Source: Arthrobacter crusticola (GTDB lineage: Bacteria; Actinomycetota; Actinomycetes; Actinomycetales; Micrococcaceae). Taken from it: a stretch of DNA of 64,000 bases. Of the stretch, positions 42,030-51,715 are shown in pieces (position 1 is the first letter of the stretch; the number at the start of each line of letters is the position of its first letter). The stretch is from NCBI RefSeq assembly GCF_004357995.1, contig NZ_SMTK01000002.1, positions 372,001 through 436,000 on the forward strand, read 5' to 3'. The position numbers and the translations under genes are program-made. The notes below the pieces were generated by a model, which worked only from the letters and a program-made list of their open reading frames with translations, was not told the origin of the DNA and made no database searches.

Positions 42030-42446
42030 CTACTTCCGCTTTTTCGGCGAGTCGAGGATCAGGCCCAGGGCGATGCCGAGCATCCAGACGTCCTTGGCGA
42101 CAGGGGTTCCGGCCTGGGTCGGGCGCACCCCGTCCTTCTCGGTCATCCCTTCGGTCTTGAGGTACATCGCCAGAAGCCCTGCGGAAAAGCCCGCCAGGGC
42201 CAGCCCGGCGAGACGGCTGGGAACGAACGGCACGAGCAGGAGGCTGCCCAGGCTGATCTCCACCGCGGAGAGGATCTTGCCGAACTTCTCCGGGTCGAGC
42301 TGGCCGGCCTGGGGAAAGACTCCGGCGGCCATCTGCTGCATGTACGCGGCGCTCTCCTGGTCGATGCCGACCTTGCCGATTCCGGAGTTGAGGATGAAGG
42401 CGCCGGTCGCCACCCGCGGGGGGATGTGGCTGAGTTTGATAACCAT
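42030..42446 (-). CDS. DoxX-like membrane protein
   Basis: The 138-residue protein has about four hydrophobic segments and the DoxX-like arrangement RVATGAFILNSGIGKVGID, then ILSAVEISLGSLLLVPFVPS. It ends in a Lys-rich tail. ATG 42446 follows AGTAGGG. It is divergent from the OpuC-like operon with a 328-bp gap. DoxX-family proteins are linked to redox or respiratory functions in other bacteria, but no role can be assigned here. Confidence 0.65.
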   Translation of the reverse strand: MVIKLSHIPPRVATGAFILNSGIGKVGIDQESAAYMQQMAAGVFPQAGQLDPEKFGKILSAVEISLGSLLLVPFVPSRLAGLALAGFSAGLLAMYLKTEGMTEKDGVRPTQAGTPVAKDVWMLGIALGLILDSPKKRK

Positions 42447-42774
42447 GAAATGGCCCTACTTTCGGTAAATACTTCCGCGGATTTCCGCCACGGATTCGGT
42501 GCTGAGACCCGCGGCGGAACCACGGGCTGGATCGAGCCTACGGGGGTCCCGAGGGCGAATCCAGCATACTGCCGAAGGTGACGCAGGACGCCGCCGCGGG
42601 CCGCCGCGGACGGACGCTCGGCGTTGCCCGAGTGACCCATGAGGCGGCTGGTGAAATGGAATCTCCGCCGAAACCTGCCTAAGGTGGAGGCCGCCGTTCA
42701 CCGATAAAGCGGCCTGGTCTCCTCCCGCCGCGACCCCGCGCGGGCAGTTCCCCCAAGGTGAAAAGGGTACGAAT
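42447..42774. other. 328-bp divergent intergenic region
   Basis: No gene is seen between the DoxX-like gene and the betaine/choline importer operon. The right end has AAAAGGG before the GTG at 42775. GATAAA at 42704 is the best plus-strand -10-like string, without a convincing -35. No operator-like palindrome longer than 5-bp arms was found. Confidence 0.5.
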
Positions 42775-43416
42775 GTGACCGATTTCCTCGTCGACAGGAT
42801 CGACTCGATCCTCTTCTCGAGCTGGCAGCACTTTTCCCTCGTGGTCCAGTGCCTGCTGCTCGCGGCGGTGGGCGCCGTCGTCCTGGCCACGCTGGTCTAC
42901 CGCAGCCCCACCCTCTCGGCCCTCGTGAATGGTATTTCCGCGATCGGCCTCACGATTCCCGCCTTCGCGCTGATCGGCCTGCTGATCGCCCCCCTCGGGT
43001 TCGGGGTGGGCCCGGCGGTAATCGTAGTGGCGTTCTTCGCGGCACTGCCGATCCTGCGCAATGCCGTCGTCGGCCTGACCGGCATCGACCCGTCGCTGGT
43101 CGAGGCAGCGCGCGGCATCGGCATGGGCCGGATCCGCACGCTGGTCCGGATCGAACTTCCCCTGGCCTGGCCGGTCATCCTCACTGGAATCCGCGTTTCG
43201 GCGCAGATGGTGATGGGAATCGCCGCGATCACCGCCTACGCCCTCGGCCCAGGCCTGGGCGGCCTCATCTTCTCCGGGCTCTCCCGGCTGGGCGGGGCGA
43301 ACTCGTTCGAGTCGGTCGCCACCGGTGTCGTCTGCGTCATCCTCCTTGCCCTTGTCCTTGACCTGCTTCTCGTCGGCCTGGGCCGGCTCACAACCCCACG
43401 AGGTATCCGTGTCTGA
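42775..43416 (+). CDS. OpuC-type betaine/choline ABC importer permease
   Basis: This 213-residue permease has five to six helices and the EAA loop LVEAARGIGMGRIRTLVRIE of the ProW/OpuCB group. It imports compatible solutes (glycine betaine, choline, carnitine or related) together with the next three genes. The GTG at 42775 is chosen because an ATG two bases earlier reads into TGA; AAAAGGG lies upstream. Its stop is overlapped by the ATPase start (8 bp). Confidence 0.88.
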   Translation: MTDFLVDRIDSILFSSWQHFSLVVQCLLLAAVGAVVLATLVYRSPTLSALVNGISAIGLTIPAFALIGLLIAPLGFGVGPAVIVVAFFAALPILRNAVVGLTGIDPSLVEAARGIGMGRIRTLVRIELPLAWPVILTGIRVSAQMVMGIAAITAYALGPGLGGLIFSGLSRLGGANSFESVATGVVCVILLALVLDLLLVGLGRLTTPRGIRV

Positions 43417-44704
43417 AACAACCCTCCCCTCGCCGTCGACTGCGGCGGCTCCGGCGATCACCGGCGCAAGCATCCTGCTCGACACCGTCACCAAGCGGTA
43501 TCCCGGCCAGGGCAAGCCCGCCGTGAACGGGCTCACCCTTGAGATCCCAGCCGGGAAGATCGTGATGTTCGTCGGGCCCTCCGGCTGCGGCAAGACCACC
43601 ACGCTGAAGATGATCAACCGGCTGATCGAGCCCACCGAGGGCCGGATCGTGCTCGACGGCGACGACGTCACTCGAATCGACGGGGACGCCCTGCGCCGGC
43701 GGATCGGGTACGTCATCCAGGCCGGCGGTCTGTTCCCGCACATGAGCGTCGCCGCCAACATCGCCCTCGTGCCCAAGATGCTCGGCTGGAGCAAGGAGCG
43801 CATCGCGGCCCGCGTCGACGAACTGCTCGAACTGGTCTCCCTCGACCCCGAGCGCTACCGTGACCGGTTCCCGCGTGAACTCTCCGGCGGACAGCAGCAG
43901 CGCGTCGGGGTGGCCCGCGCCCTCGCGGCCGACCCGCCGGTGCTCCTTATGGACGAACCGTTCGGCGCGGTCGACCCCATCACGCGCCAGCGCCTGCAGG
44001 ATGAACTGCTCAACATCCAGAGCGAACTGCAGAAGACGATCGTCTGCGTCACCCACGACTTCGACGAGGCGGTGAAGCTGGGCGACTGGATCGCGATCTT
44101 CAACGAAGGCGCCCAGCTGGTTCAGTACGACACCCCCGAACGGATCCTCGCCGAGCCCGCCAACGAATTCGTCGAAAACTTCATTGGCTCCGGCGCCGGC
44201 CTCAAGCAACTGACGCTGACCCGCGTGGACGAGGTGGAGGTGGCTGACGCCGTCGTGGCCCGCCCCGGCGACCTCGCCACCGAGGTGCTCTCACGCATGG
44301 ACGCGGTGGGACACAACCACTCCGTCATCGTCGATGCGCGGAACCGCCCCCTGCAGTGGCTCTCGCGCCGGCAGTTGAGCCGGCTCGAGCGGGTCGGCGC
44401 TGCACGGGATCCACGGCTGCCCGTCGTGGGGAACCGGGCCACCCTCAACGACGCCCTCGACACCATGCTCGTCTCGAGCGTCGGGGCGGCGCTGGTGACC
44501 GGCCCCCGCGACACGTTCCGCGGCGTGATCGACGTCGACACCGTCATGGACGCAATCGGACGGGCGCACCGGCACGCACGTACCGCCCACGCCCAGGGCC
44601 GCCCGGTCGGAGTGAACACCGGCACGCTCGAGGCCGTGCAGGCCAGCGGCGCGCCCGGCGTGCCGGCGGCCGGCCTGGCCGGACCGGAGCGCACCCGTGA
44701 GTGA
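43409..44704 (+). CDS. OpuC-type ABC importer ATPase with CBS domains
   Basis: The 431-residue ATPase shows Walker A VGPSGCGKTT, signature LSGGQQQRVGVARALA and Walker B VLLMDEPFGAVD. A C-terminal pair of CBS-like domains follows (about 275-400), which in OpuA/OpuC systems sense ionic strength or nucleotides. The GTG at 43409, preceded by GAGG, overlaps the permease gene by 8 bp. The Ala/Gly-rich last 30 residues are not part of a domain. It energises the two flanking permeases. Confidence 0.9.
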   Translation: MSETTLPSPSTAAAPAITGASILLDTVTKRYPGQGKPAVNGLTLEIPAGKIVMFVGPSGCGKTTTLKMINRLIEPTEGRIVLDGDDVTRIDGDALRRRIGYVIQAGGLFPHMSVAANIALVPKMLGWSKERIAARVDELLELVSLDPERYRDRFPRELSGGQQQRVGVARALAADPPVLLMDEPFGAVDPITRQRLQDELLNIQSELQKTIVCVTHDFDEAVKLGDWIAIFNEGAQLVQYDTPERILAEPANEFVENFIGSGAGLKQLTLTRVDEVEVADAVVARPGDLATEVLSRMDAVGHNHSVIVDARNRPLQWLSRRQLSRLERVGAARDPRLPVVGNRATLNDALDTMLVSSVGAALVTGPRDTFRGVIDVDTVMDAIGRAHRHARTAHAQGRPVGVNTGTLEAVQASGAPGVPAAGLAGPERTRE

Positions 44705-45485
44705 GCCGACACAGACCGCCGTCCCGGCCGGGCAGGAGGCGGCCATCCGGGCCGACGCCGCGCCGCTGTCGTGGCGTCCGCTGCTGCTGCAGCTCGCCGG
44801 AATCCTGCTGGCCGGCGCCGTGCTGGCCCTCTGGCTGACCGTGGCCGACCTCAGCGACACCGAACGCACCACCCTGAGCCCCGCCTCCCTCGCCGGGTAC
44901 ACGCGGGAACACCTGGCCCTGACCGGGCTGTCGGCGCTGATCGTGCTGCTGACCGCCATTCCGCTGGGTATCCTCCTCACCCGCAGGGGCCTGCGGCGGT
45001 TCAACGGACCGGTCCTGGCCCTGGCCAACTTCGGCCAGGCCGCTCCGGCCGTCGGCCTCGTGGTGCTCCTGGCGTTTTGGCTCGGCTTTGGCTTTTGGGC
45101 TGCCGTCACCGCGCTGGTGCTCTACGCCGTCCTGCCGGTCCTGCGCAACACCATGGTCGGCCTGAACCAGGTCGACCCGCGGCTCGTGGAGGCCGGCCGG
45201 GGGATGGGCATGAGCGCCCTCGCCGTGCTGGTGCGGGTCGAGCTTCCCCTGGCCGTCCCCATCATGCTCGCGGGCATCCGCACGGCCCTGGTCCTGCTCG
45301 TGGGCACCGCGGCCCTCGCCACCTTCATCAACGGCGGCGGCCTCGGGATCCTCATCACCACCGGCGTCAACCTGAACCTGCCGCGCGTGCTCGTGGCGGG
45401 TTCCGTGATCGTGGCGCTCCTGGCCCTGCTCGTCGATTGGGTCGGCCGCGTCGTGGAGCACGTGGCACGCCCGAAAGGACTCTGA
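44697..45485 (+). CDS. OpuC-type ABC importer permease (second)
   Basis: The 262-residue permease has about six helices and the EAA loop LVEAGRGMGMSALAVLVRVE. It pairs with the permease at 42775 to form the membrane channel. The GTG at 44697 overlaps the ATPase stop by 8 bp, the same overlap as between genes one and two. Its N-terminal 20 residues are not conserved. The operon order permease-ATPase-permease-binding protein is that of OpuC-type systems. Confidence 0.88.
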   Translation: MSEPTQTAVPAGQEAAIRADAAPLSWRPLLLQLAGILLAGAVLALWLTVADLSDTERTTLSPASLAGYTREHLALTGLSALIVLLTAIPLGILLTRRGLRRFNGPVLALANFGQAAPAVGLVVLLAFWLGFGFWAAVTALVLYAVLPVLRNTMVGLNQVDPRLVEAGRGMGMSALAVLVRVELPLAVPIMLAGIRTALVLLVGTAALATFINGGGLGILITTGVNLNLPRVLVAGSVIVALLALLVDWVGRVVEHVARPKGL

Positions 45486-45486
45486 C

Positions 45487-46506
45487 ATGACCCCGCAGAA
45501 CCTTCCCGCCCCCGCCGGTCCGCGGGGAACGCTGCCAGCGGTCCTCGCCGCATCGGCGGCGCTGCTGGCCGGCTGCGGCCTGCAGCCGGCGACCTCCTAC
45601 GTGCCCGAGGCCGGCCCGGGATCGATCGAGGTGATCGAGGGCGCAGAGGGCACCGAGTTGACCGTCACCTCGAAGAACTTCACCGAGCAGCTGATCCTTG
45701 GGAAAATTTCGGTGCTGGCCGCCGCGGCGGCCGGATTCGACGTCACCGACCTCACCAACGTGCCCGGCAGCCAGCCGGTCCGCGAGCTGCTCGTCTCCGG
45801 CGACGCCGACCTGACCATCGAATACACCGGCACGGCCTGGCTGACCTTCCTGAACCAGTCCAAAGGCATTCCCGACAAGGAAAAGCAGTGGCAGGCCGTC
45901 CACGATGCCGACCTGGCCAACTCCCTCACGTGGGGCCGGCCGGCACCGCTGAACAACACCTACGCCATCGCGGTACGCACCGAGGCCGTCGAGGAACTCG
46001 GTGGAATCACCAAGCTCTCGCAGATCGCTGCGCTGCCCGTGGAGGAGCGCACCTTCTGCGTGGAATCGGAGTTCAACTCGCGCAGCGACGGCCTGAACCC
46101 CATGCTCAAGCACTACGGCCTCACCCGCGGCACTCCCGACGGGGTGCCCGACGGCAACATCGGGGTCTACGACACCGGCGCTGTGTACTCGGCCACCGAC
46201 AAGGGGAACTGCAACTTCGGGGAGGTGTTCTCGACCGACGGCCGGATCGACGCGCTGGAACTGACCCTGCTCGAGGACGACCTGAACTTCTTCCCCGCCT
46301 ACAACGCCGCCCCCGTCTTCGGCACCGCGGTCCTGGAGGAGCACCCGGGCCTTGAGGAGGTGTTCGCGCAGGTCGCGGCCGAACTCACGGACGAGGAGCT
46401 GCGGCGGATGAACCTGCTGGTGGACGTCGAGGGTCAGGAGCCCGCCGACGTCGCCTTCGACTTCATGGTCGACAAGGGCTTCATCTCCGAAGCCGGGGAG
46501 GGCTGA
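45487..46506 (+). CDS. OpuC-type betaine/choline-binding lipoprotein
   Basis: The 339-residue precursor ends its signal peptide in SAALLAGCG, a lipobox. The mature OpuAC-type domain begins with [20 protein letters not shown] and has NNTYAIAVR and [15 protein letters not shown]. It should capture a quaternary ammonium compound and deliver it to the permeases. It starts two bases after the second permease stop. Which osmolyte it binds is not clear; an aromatic cage cannot be confirmed by eye. Confidence 0.88.
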   Translation: MTPQNLPAPAGPRGTLPAVLAASAALLAGCGLQPATSYVPEAGPGSIEVIEGAEGTELTVTSKNFTEQLILGKISVLAAAAAGFDVTDLTNVPGSQPVRELLVSGDADLTIEYTGTAWLTFLNQSKGIPDKEKQWQAVHDADLANSLTWGRPAPLNNTYAIAVRTEAVEELGGITKLSQIAALPVEERTFCVESEFNSRSDGLNPMLKHYGLTRGTPDGVPDGNIGVYDTGAVYSATDKGNCNFGEVFSTDGRIDALELTLLEDDLNFFPAYNAAPVFGTAVLEEHPGLEEVFAQVAAELTDEELRRMNLLVDVEGQEPADVAFDFMVDKGFISEAGEG

Positions 46507-46636
46507 GCCGAGAGAGGGGGGGTGCGCCTTAAGTTTTCCGACTTGCCGTGCCTCATTCACCTTAAGGGTGCCTGCGCTCTGCTTTGATGGAAGGCAATTG
46601 GGTTGTACGACGCAGTCAACTACCAAGAAGGTTGCC

Positions 46637-47548
46637 ATGGAGTACCGGACGGCCGAACATCCGAGGCCGCAGCATTTCATCCTGCATCTGAGCGACACCC
46701 ACCTGGTGGGAGGTCCCGGTCCCCTCTACGGGGCGGTGGACAGCGAGGAGCGGCTGCGCCGGATCTTCGCCGACCTGACCGCCTCCGGGGCCCGGCCCGA
46801 CGCCATCGTGTTCACCGGAGACCTCGCCGACAAGGGCGAGCCCGGCGCCTACGCGAAGCTGCGGGCCATCGTCGATCCCGCCGCTGAGCGCCTCGGGGCG
46901 CAGGTGGTGTGGGCGATGGGCAACCACGACGACCGCGCCAGCTTCCGCGAGGGCCTCCTCGACGAAGCCCCGTCCTCCGGGCCGGTCGACCGCTCCTACG
47001 ACGTCGACGGACTGCGGATCATCACCCTCGACTCCAGCGTCCCGGACCGCCACCACGGCGCGCTCAGCCGCAGCCAGCTGCTGTGGCTGGCCAATGAACT
47101 GCTCAACCCCGCCCCGCACGGCACCATCCTCGCCCTGCACCACCCGCCGGTGCCAAGCGTCCAAGACCTCGCGGTCCTCGTGGAACTGCGCGGGCAGCGG
47201 GAACTGGCCGAGGTGGTGCGCGGCTCGGACATCCGGGCCGTTATCGCCGGACACCTCCACTACTCGACGACGGCAACCTTCGCCGGAATCCCCGTCTCGG
47301 TGGCCTCGGCCACCTGCTACACCCAGGACCTGCTCTACGACGCCGGGGGGACCCGGGGCCGCGACGGTGCCCAGTCCTACAACATGGTCCACGTCTACGA
47401 GGACACGATCGTGCATTCGGTGGTGCCCGCCGGCCAGTACACCGCGGTGGGGGAGACAGTTCCCCGCGCCGAGACCCGGCGGCGCCTCGAGGCGGCGGGG
47501 GTGCGGATCGCCGAGGCGGCCCCGGCCCGCCAGTTCACCGGGGTCTGA
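46637..47548 (+). CDS. CpdA-like metallophosphoesterase
   Basis: The 303-residue protein contains the calcineurin-like signature in order: [35 protein letters not shown] and AGHLHYS. This pattern matches class III cyclic nucleotide phosphodiesterases and related enzymes. ATG 46637 is preceded by AAGAAGG. The last codons and the stop are part of a 26-bp sequence duplicated 38 bases further on. It may degrade a cyclic nucleotide, but other phosphoesters are possible. Confidence 0.88.
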   Translation: MEYRTAEHPRPQHFILHLSDTHLVGGPGPLYGAVDSEERLRRIFADLTASGARPDAIVFTGDLADKGEPGAYAKLRAIVDPAAERLGAQVVWAMGNHDDRASFREGLLDEAPSSGPVDRSYDVDGLRIITLDSSVPDRHHGALSRSQLLWLANELLNPAPHGTILALHHPPVPSVQDLAVLVELRGQRELAEVVRGSDIRAVIAGHLHYSTTATFAGIPVSVASATCYTQDLLYDAGGTRGRDGAQSYNMVHVYEDTIVHSVVPAGQYTAVGETVPRAETRRRLEAAGVRIAEAAPARQFTGV

Positions 47549-47596
47549 CCGGCTCACCTGAATCTGAGCGGTTCACCGGGGTCTGAACGGCTCACC
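47533..47596. repeat. 38-bp-period duplication at the phosphodiesterase stop
   Basis: GTTCACCGGGGTCTGA followed by (C/A)CGGCTCACC occurs at 47533-47558 and 47571-47596 with one difference. The first copy contains the stop codon of the metallophosphoesterase gene, so the second copy is a duplicated, silent gene end. Confidence 0.7.
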
Positions 47597-47617
47597 GGAG
47601 TCGTACCGGCCGCCTGC

Positions 47618-48424
47618 TCAGGTCAGTGCCGGGGGCTGCGGCACGCAGAACAGGGTGCGCGGATCCTGGAGCAGGGCCGGGCGGTCGAAGTCGCCGCGGC
47701 GCACCCAGCCGTCGAGGGCCACCCCGCGCAGCAAAACATCCTCAGCCAGGAGCACCGGCCCGGCGGTGCCGATGCGGAACCGTTCCGGATCGGCGCCGGC
47801 GAGCACCACCGTGTCGCCGTCGGCGATGCCGTGCTCGAAGACCGCGAGCTGGCGGTCCCACTTCGGGGCCGCCCGGCCGCCGGGAGCCTCCAGCGGCATC
47901 CGCAGAGCCGCCCCGGGCTCCCCGGGCTCCCCGGTGGGGACGGCGTCGGCCCGCCAGACCCAGACCCGGCCGCCGGCAGGTTCGGCTGGAAGAATCTCCT
48001 GTTCGGGCTCCGGCCAGAGGTAGGGCAGGTCCTCCGGAACGCCGGGGAAGCGGTCCCGGTAGGTCTCCGGGGCCTTCTGGATCAGGTTCGACTGGTGGCT
48101 CAGATGGACGCCGGCGTCACCGAGCCACGGAGGCAGGGCGACGTCCTCCGGGTCGGCGTCGGGGGCGAATTCCCGGATCAGCGGGCCGGTCGTATCGGCG
48201 TGCCCGCGCGCCACCCACTCCCGCACCATCGCCAGGCCGTACAGGCTCAGGGCCGGCACATACCCCATCCACATCCGGATGGCCGGGTGCCGCTGCCACC
48301 CGTAGTCGGGAATGACGAGCGCCCGAAGTGCCTGCAGGGTCTCGACGCGCTGCTTGCCCAGCCGCGCCTGGTCGAGCACGGCGGCGCTGGCAGCGAAGTC
48401 CGGGTACGGCAGGAACGTCTGCAT
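47618..48424 (-). CDS. Pyr_excise-like protein (MSMEG_6728 family)
   Basis: The 268-residue protein starts MQTFLPYPDFAASAAVLDQA and has RLGKQRVETLQALRAL and WQRHPAIRMWMGYVPALSLYG. This pattern is seen in actinobacterial proteins assigned to the pyrimidine-dimer DNA glycosylase-like Pyr_excise family. A glycosylase activity would repair UV damage, but only the fold is inferred here. The C-terminal half (Gly/Ala/Pro-rich) is variable. It is convergent with the metallophosphoesterase. Confidence 0.6.
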   Translation of the reverse strand: MQTFLPYPDFAASAAVLDQARLGKQRVETLQALRALVIPDYGWQRHPAIRMWMGYVPALSLYGLAMVREWVARGHADTTGPLIREFAPDADPEDVALPPWLGDAGVHLSHQSNLIQKAPETYRDRFPGVPEDLPYLWPEPEQEILPAEPAGGRVWVWRADAVPTGEPGEPGAALRMPLEAPGGRAAPKWDRQLAVFEHGIADGDTVVLAGADPERFRIGTAGPVLLAEDVLLRGVALDGWVRRGDFDRPALLQDPRTLFCVPQPPALT

Positions 48425-48459
48425 GCAGCCAGTCTGGCACGCACCCGTGGCCGGGCGGG

Positions 48460-50055
48460 CTACTTCTCCCAGGGCGCCTTGACCGGGAAGTACTTCTCGA
48501 GGAACTCCGTGACCAGCCGCGCCCGCTCGTCGGCGGGCACCTCGGGAAAGCTCCCGTCATTGAGGCAGAAGAAGTCGAAGCTGCGCTTGTCGAGCATCTT
48601 GTTAAGACTCTTCAGGCCAGACCGCGCGGTGGTGTCGACGTACTTCACCCGCGCCATCTCCTGGGTGACCGCCCGCCCGGTCAGCAGCGAATAGTAGTGG
48701 TAGAGCGAGTTGGTGACGGAGATGTTGTCCTTGGCCCGGAAGGTGGAGGCCGCGGTGGCCTTGAACTCCGCGGCGAACTCCTCCTCCATCTCCAGCAGCA
48801 CGCTCTTGCGCAGCGGAGCCGCAGTGTGCTCAAGGTGCCGGGTCGTGATCCGGCCGAACCGCTCGTGCAGCAGCCGCCGGTTCACGCGCGCCGCGTTCTC
48901 GAAGCCGCTGCGCTCGGCGTCGTTCTCGCCCAGGCCGATCCGCGTGTCGGCCTCGATGAACTTCGTGATGCCCCCGGGGGAGAAAAACATGTCCGGGGCC
49001 ACGGGGCGGCCGAAGAACATGTCGTCGTTGGAGTAGAGGAAGTGCTCCGCCAGCCCGGGAATGTGCTGCAGCTGGGCCTCGACGGCCTGCGAATTGTGGG
49101 TCGGGAGCACCGAGGGGTCCGAGAAGTGCTCCTCGGCCCGTACCAGGGTCACCGAGGGGTGGTCCGCCAGCCACTCCGGGCGCTGGGAATCGGTGGCAAT
49201 GAAGATCCGGCGCACCCAGGGGGCGAACATGTAGACCGAGCGCAGCGCGTACTTCAGCTCGTCGATCTGGCGGAAGCGGGCCTCGTGGTCGTCACCTTCA
49301 CCGACGACGGCGCCCTCCATCCGGGCGGCGCGCGCCGCCTGGTATTCCGGGCTGCTGCCATCGACCCAGGAGAAGACAAGGTCGATGTCGAAGCTGATGT
49401 CCGAGGCGTGGTCGGCGAACATATTGTCGATGGTGGGCCACTTCAGGCCATGGCGCTCAACCGATCCGCGCACCGCCTCGGCCGCCGGCACCGTGCGGCG
49501 GGTCAGCGAGTTTTCCACCGGAAGTTCGATGTTGTCGGCGTGCAGGGTCCACAGTTCGATCTGCACGCCGGCGGAGGGCCCGTAGGCCAGTCCGCCGATC
49601 GGTTCGATGCGGGGACGGAACAGCCGGTAGATGCGGGCCTTGCGGCTGTGCGACAGGGAGCCGTCCGCGACCAGCAGGGTGGTGCGGCGCTTGGTGTCAA
49701 CGGTGCGTGAATAGAACGGTTCGTTCCGGCATGCCTCCACGAGGGCCGCGCGCAGCCGCTCCTGGTCCTTGACGTCGATGGCGATGACGGGACGTTCGTC
49801 GTTGCCTCGCACCAGCAGGAACTCGATGCGGGCGGCATCGAGCGCAGCACGGATGAACAGCAGGTCCTCGACCATGGCCTCGTGCGGGGTGCGGTCGGAG
49901 TTGATCAGGGTGAAGCGCCGCTTGACGGTCGTGATGTCGGAGCGGTCGGTGAATCGGGCGACTGCCGCACGGGAGGCGGATTCGAGAATCTCGGCTTCGT
50001 TTTCCGGTTCGGGAGCGCCGAAATAAATGTCGTGTTGTGCAGCCGTGTCTGTAAT
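48460..50055 (-). CDS. Stealth family phosphotransferase, probable ATT start
   Basis: The protein has the four Stealth conserved regions: IDLVFSWVDGSSPEYQ, then LKYALRSVYMFAPWVRRIFI, FLYSNDDMFFGRPV, and FCLNDGSFPE. Members transfer sugar phosphates in capsule or teichoic-type polymers. The first ATG in frame is at 49875, but the frame continues upstream with family-like sequence (TTVKRRFTLINSDRTPHEAM) to an ATT at 50055 preceded by GGAGG with a 5-base spacer. No ATG, GTG or TTG lies between. The extended product has 531 residues. Confidence 0.8.
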   Translation of the reverse strand: MTDTAAQHDIYFGAPEPENEAEILESASRAAVARFTDRSDITTVKRRFTLINSDRTPHEAMVEDLLFIRAALDAARIEFLLVRGNDERPVIAIDVKDQERLRAALVEACRNEPFYSRTVDTKRRTTLLVADGSLSHSRKARIYRLFRPRIEPIGGLAYGPSAGVQIELWTLHADNIELPVENSLTRRTVPAAEAVRGSVERHGLKWPTIDNMFADHASDISFDIDLVFSWVDGSSPEYQAARAARMEGAVVGEGDDHEARFRQIDELKYALRSVYMFAPWVRRIFIATDSQRPEWLADHPSVTLVRAEEHFSDPSVLPTHNSQAVEAQLQHIPGLAEHFLYSNDDMFFGRPVAPDMFFSPGGITKFIEADTRIGLGENDAERSGFENAARVNRRLLHERFGRITTRHLEHTAAPLRKSVLLEMEEEFAAEFKATAASTFRAKDNISVTNSLYHYYSLLTGRAVTQEMARVKYVDTTARSGLKSLNKMLDKRSFDFFCLNDGSFPEVPADERARLVTEFLEKYFPVKAPWEK

Positions 50056-50148
50056 CTTTGCCTCCGCGCAGATGGGTGTGGATCTCCCATGATAGAGCCT
50101 GCGGGCGGCTGCTCCTCAAGGCGCCGGTCCGGCCCAGGGTGCGGTACG

Positions 50149-50192
50149 CGGGCGCGTGGCGCCCGGGCGCATCGGCCCCGGATCCGGGGGCC
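50149..50192 (-). terminator. Hairpin pair after the DUF1684 gene
   Basis: CGGGCGC-GTG-GCGCCCG (50149-50165) and GGCCCCGGATCCGGGGGCC (50174-50192) lie just beyond the minus-strand DUF1684 stop. They are compact GC stems without a T-run. Their role as a terminator is uncertain. Confidence 0.35.
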
Positions 50193-50827
50193 TAGTAGGT
50201 GCGGTAGAGCTCCCCGACCGGGACGTCGGCGTCGAGCCTGTTCTCGGGCCCCGGGAGCGGGCACGCCCACGCCTCGTCGTAAGCGCACGAGGCGTTGTAG
50301 CAGAAGTTCAGGTCGATCACGATGCTGCCGGGCTGACGGCCTTCGCCCAGGTGGGCACCCTTGATGGTGTCGAGCAGGTACCGCCCGCCCCCGTAGGTTC
50401 CGCCGTCGCGCCCCGCCGTGGTGTCGCGCAGGGGAAGGAAGATCCCGCCGCCGTAGGACTGGAGGCGCCACAGCGCGAGCTGTCCGAGTCCCGGCAGCAC
50501 GACGCTGCCCAGCCGCTGGAAGGGCACGGTGCCGTCGGTGCCCGTCTCGACGTCCCGGACCTCACCGGCCCCCTCGTCGCTGACCGCGGCCTCGAACCGG
50601 TAGGACGGGTCGTAGTCGGCCATGGCAACCCCCGCGAAACGCTCCTTCGCGGCATCGTCAAGGGGCGAGGCCGGGTGGGTGCCCAGCAGGTGGTCCCGGC
50701 CTGCCCGCCACAGGGCGTGGGCAGCCTCCGGGGAGTCCTCGGCGGCGCTCCGGCGCACCTGCCCGTAGAGCTTGAACACTGATTTCCGCCAGTCCGCCGT
50801 GTCGAGGGCGGTGGTGAGCAAGGTCAT
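50192..50827 (-). CDS. DUF1684 protein
   Basis: This 211-residue soluble protein belongs to DUF1684: DWRKSVFKLYGQVRRSAA at the start, then DYDPSYRFEAAVS, LRDTTAGRDGGTYGGGRYLLDTI and IDLNFCYNASCAYDEAWACP near the end. No signal peptide is present. The family's biochemical role is not known. ATG 50827 is supported by the alignable N-terminus. The divergent neighbour is the TauE/SafE-like exporter. Confidence 0.8.
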   Translation of the reverse strand: MTLLTTALDTADWRKSVFKLYGQVRRSAAEDSPEAAHALWRAGRDHLLGTHPASPLDDAAKERFAGVAMADYDPSYRFEAAVSDEGAGEVRDVETGTDGTVPFQRLGSVVLPGLGQLALWRLQSYGGGIFLPLRDTTAGRDGGTYGGGRYLLDTIKGAHLGEGRQPGSIVIDLNFCYNASCAYDEAWACPLPGPENRLDADVPVGELYRTY

Positions 50828-50887
50828 GGGTTCAGGGTACTCCCGCCGCGCGCGGGCGCATCCACTTATGACACCGCCCTGCGTACT

Positions 50888-51649
50888 GTGGGGACGGTGA
50901 CCCTTGGGATTTTTCTGGTCGTGCTCGGCGCCATCTTCGCCGGAGCCGTGGCCCAGCGCATCGCCGGCCTCGGCTTCGCCCTGCTCATCGCCCCGTTCCT
51001 GGTGCTGATCCTCGACCCCCACGAGGGGGTGCTTCTGGTGAACATCTGCGGAGTGGTGTCCTCGGCGATCATCGTCGGACGGGTCTGGCGCGACATCGAC
51101 TGGAGCATGTTCCGCTGGTTGACTCTTCCCTCACTCTTCGGCTCAGTTCCGGGCTCGCTCATTGCCGTCGCCGCACCCGCGGCGCCGCTGGCGGTGACCG
51201 TCGGCGCCGTGGTGCTCGCCGCCCTGTCCATCTCCCTGGTGCTCCAGCGCTCCGACGTCGTCGTGAAGGGCAATGTGCCCAAGGTCCTGGCCGGATTCGG
51301 TGCCGGGCTCACCAACTCGATGGCCGGGGTCGGCGGGCCGGCGGTGAGCGCCTACGCCGTCCTGGCGCGGTGGCCGCAGCGGCCCTTCGCGGCGACCCTG
51401 CAGCCCTTCTTCGTCATCATCGGACTGGTGACCCTCGCGATCAAGCTCCTGCTGGACCCGGCCCAGGCCCCGGCCCTCGCCCTCTGGATGTGGGGGGCCA
51501 TCGGCGTAGTCATCCTCGCCGGTATCTTCACCGGAGAAAAGCTCGGGCGCTTCGTGCGGGACGACACCGCCCGCCTCGCCGTCGTCGTCATCGCCTTTAT
51601 CGGGGCCGGGCTGGCCACCGTCAGGGGCATCGCCGACCTGCTCGGCTAG
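50888..51649 (+). CDS. TauE/SafE family membrane protein
   Basis: The 253-residue protein has about seven to eight helices and the two TauE/SafE-type repeats: LIAPFLVLILDPHEGVLLVN, and in the second half AGVGGPAVSAYAVLARWPQR. These proteins are thought to export sulfite, sulfonates or related anions. The start could be GTG 50888 or GTG 50897; neither has a clear ribosome site. It may be transcribed with short or no leader. The exported compound is unknown. Confidence 0.82.
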   Translation: MGTVTLGIFLVVLGAIFAGAVAQRIAGLGFALLIAPFLVLILDPHEGVLLVNICGVVSSAIIVGRVWRDIDWSMFRWLTLPSLFGSVPGSLIAVAAPAAPLAVTVGAVVLAALSISLVLQRSDVVVKGNVPKVLAGFGAGLTNSMAGVGGPAVSAYAVLARWPQRPFAATLQPFFVIIGLVTLAIKLLLDPAQAPALALWMWGAIGVVILAGIFTGEKLGRFVRDDTARLAVVVIAFIGAGLATVRGIADLLG

Positions 51650-51715
51650 CCGGACGGCGCCCGCGGGCCGCGTCGGTGGGCGGAGCCGGCCGGAGCCGGT
51701 GGCACCATTGAAGGG

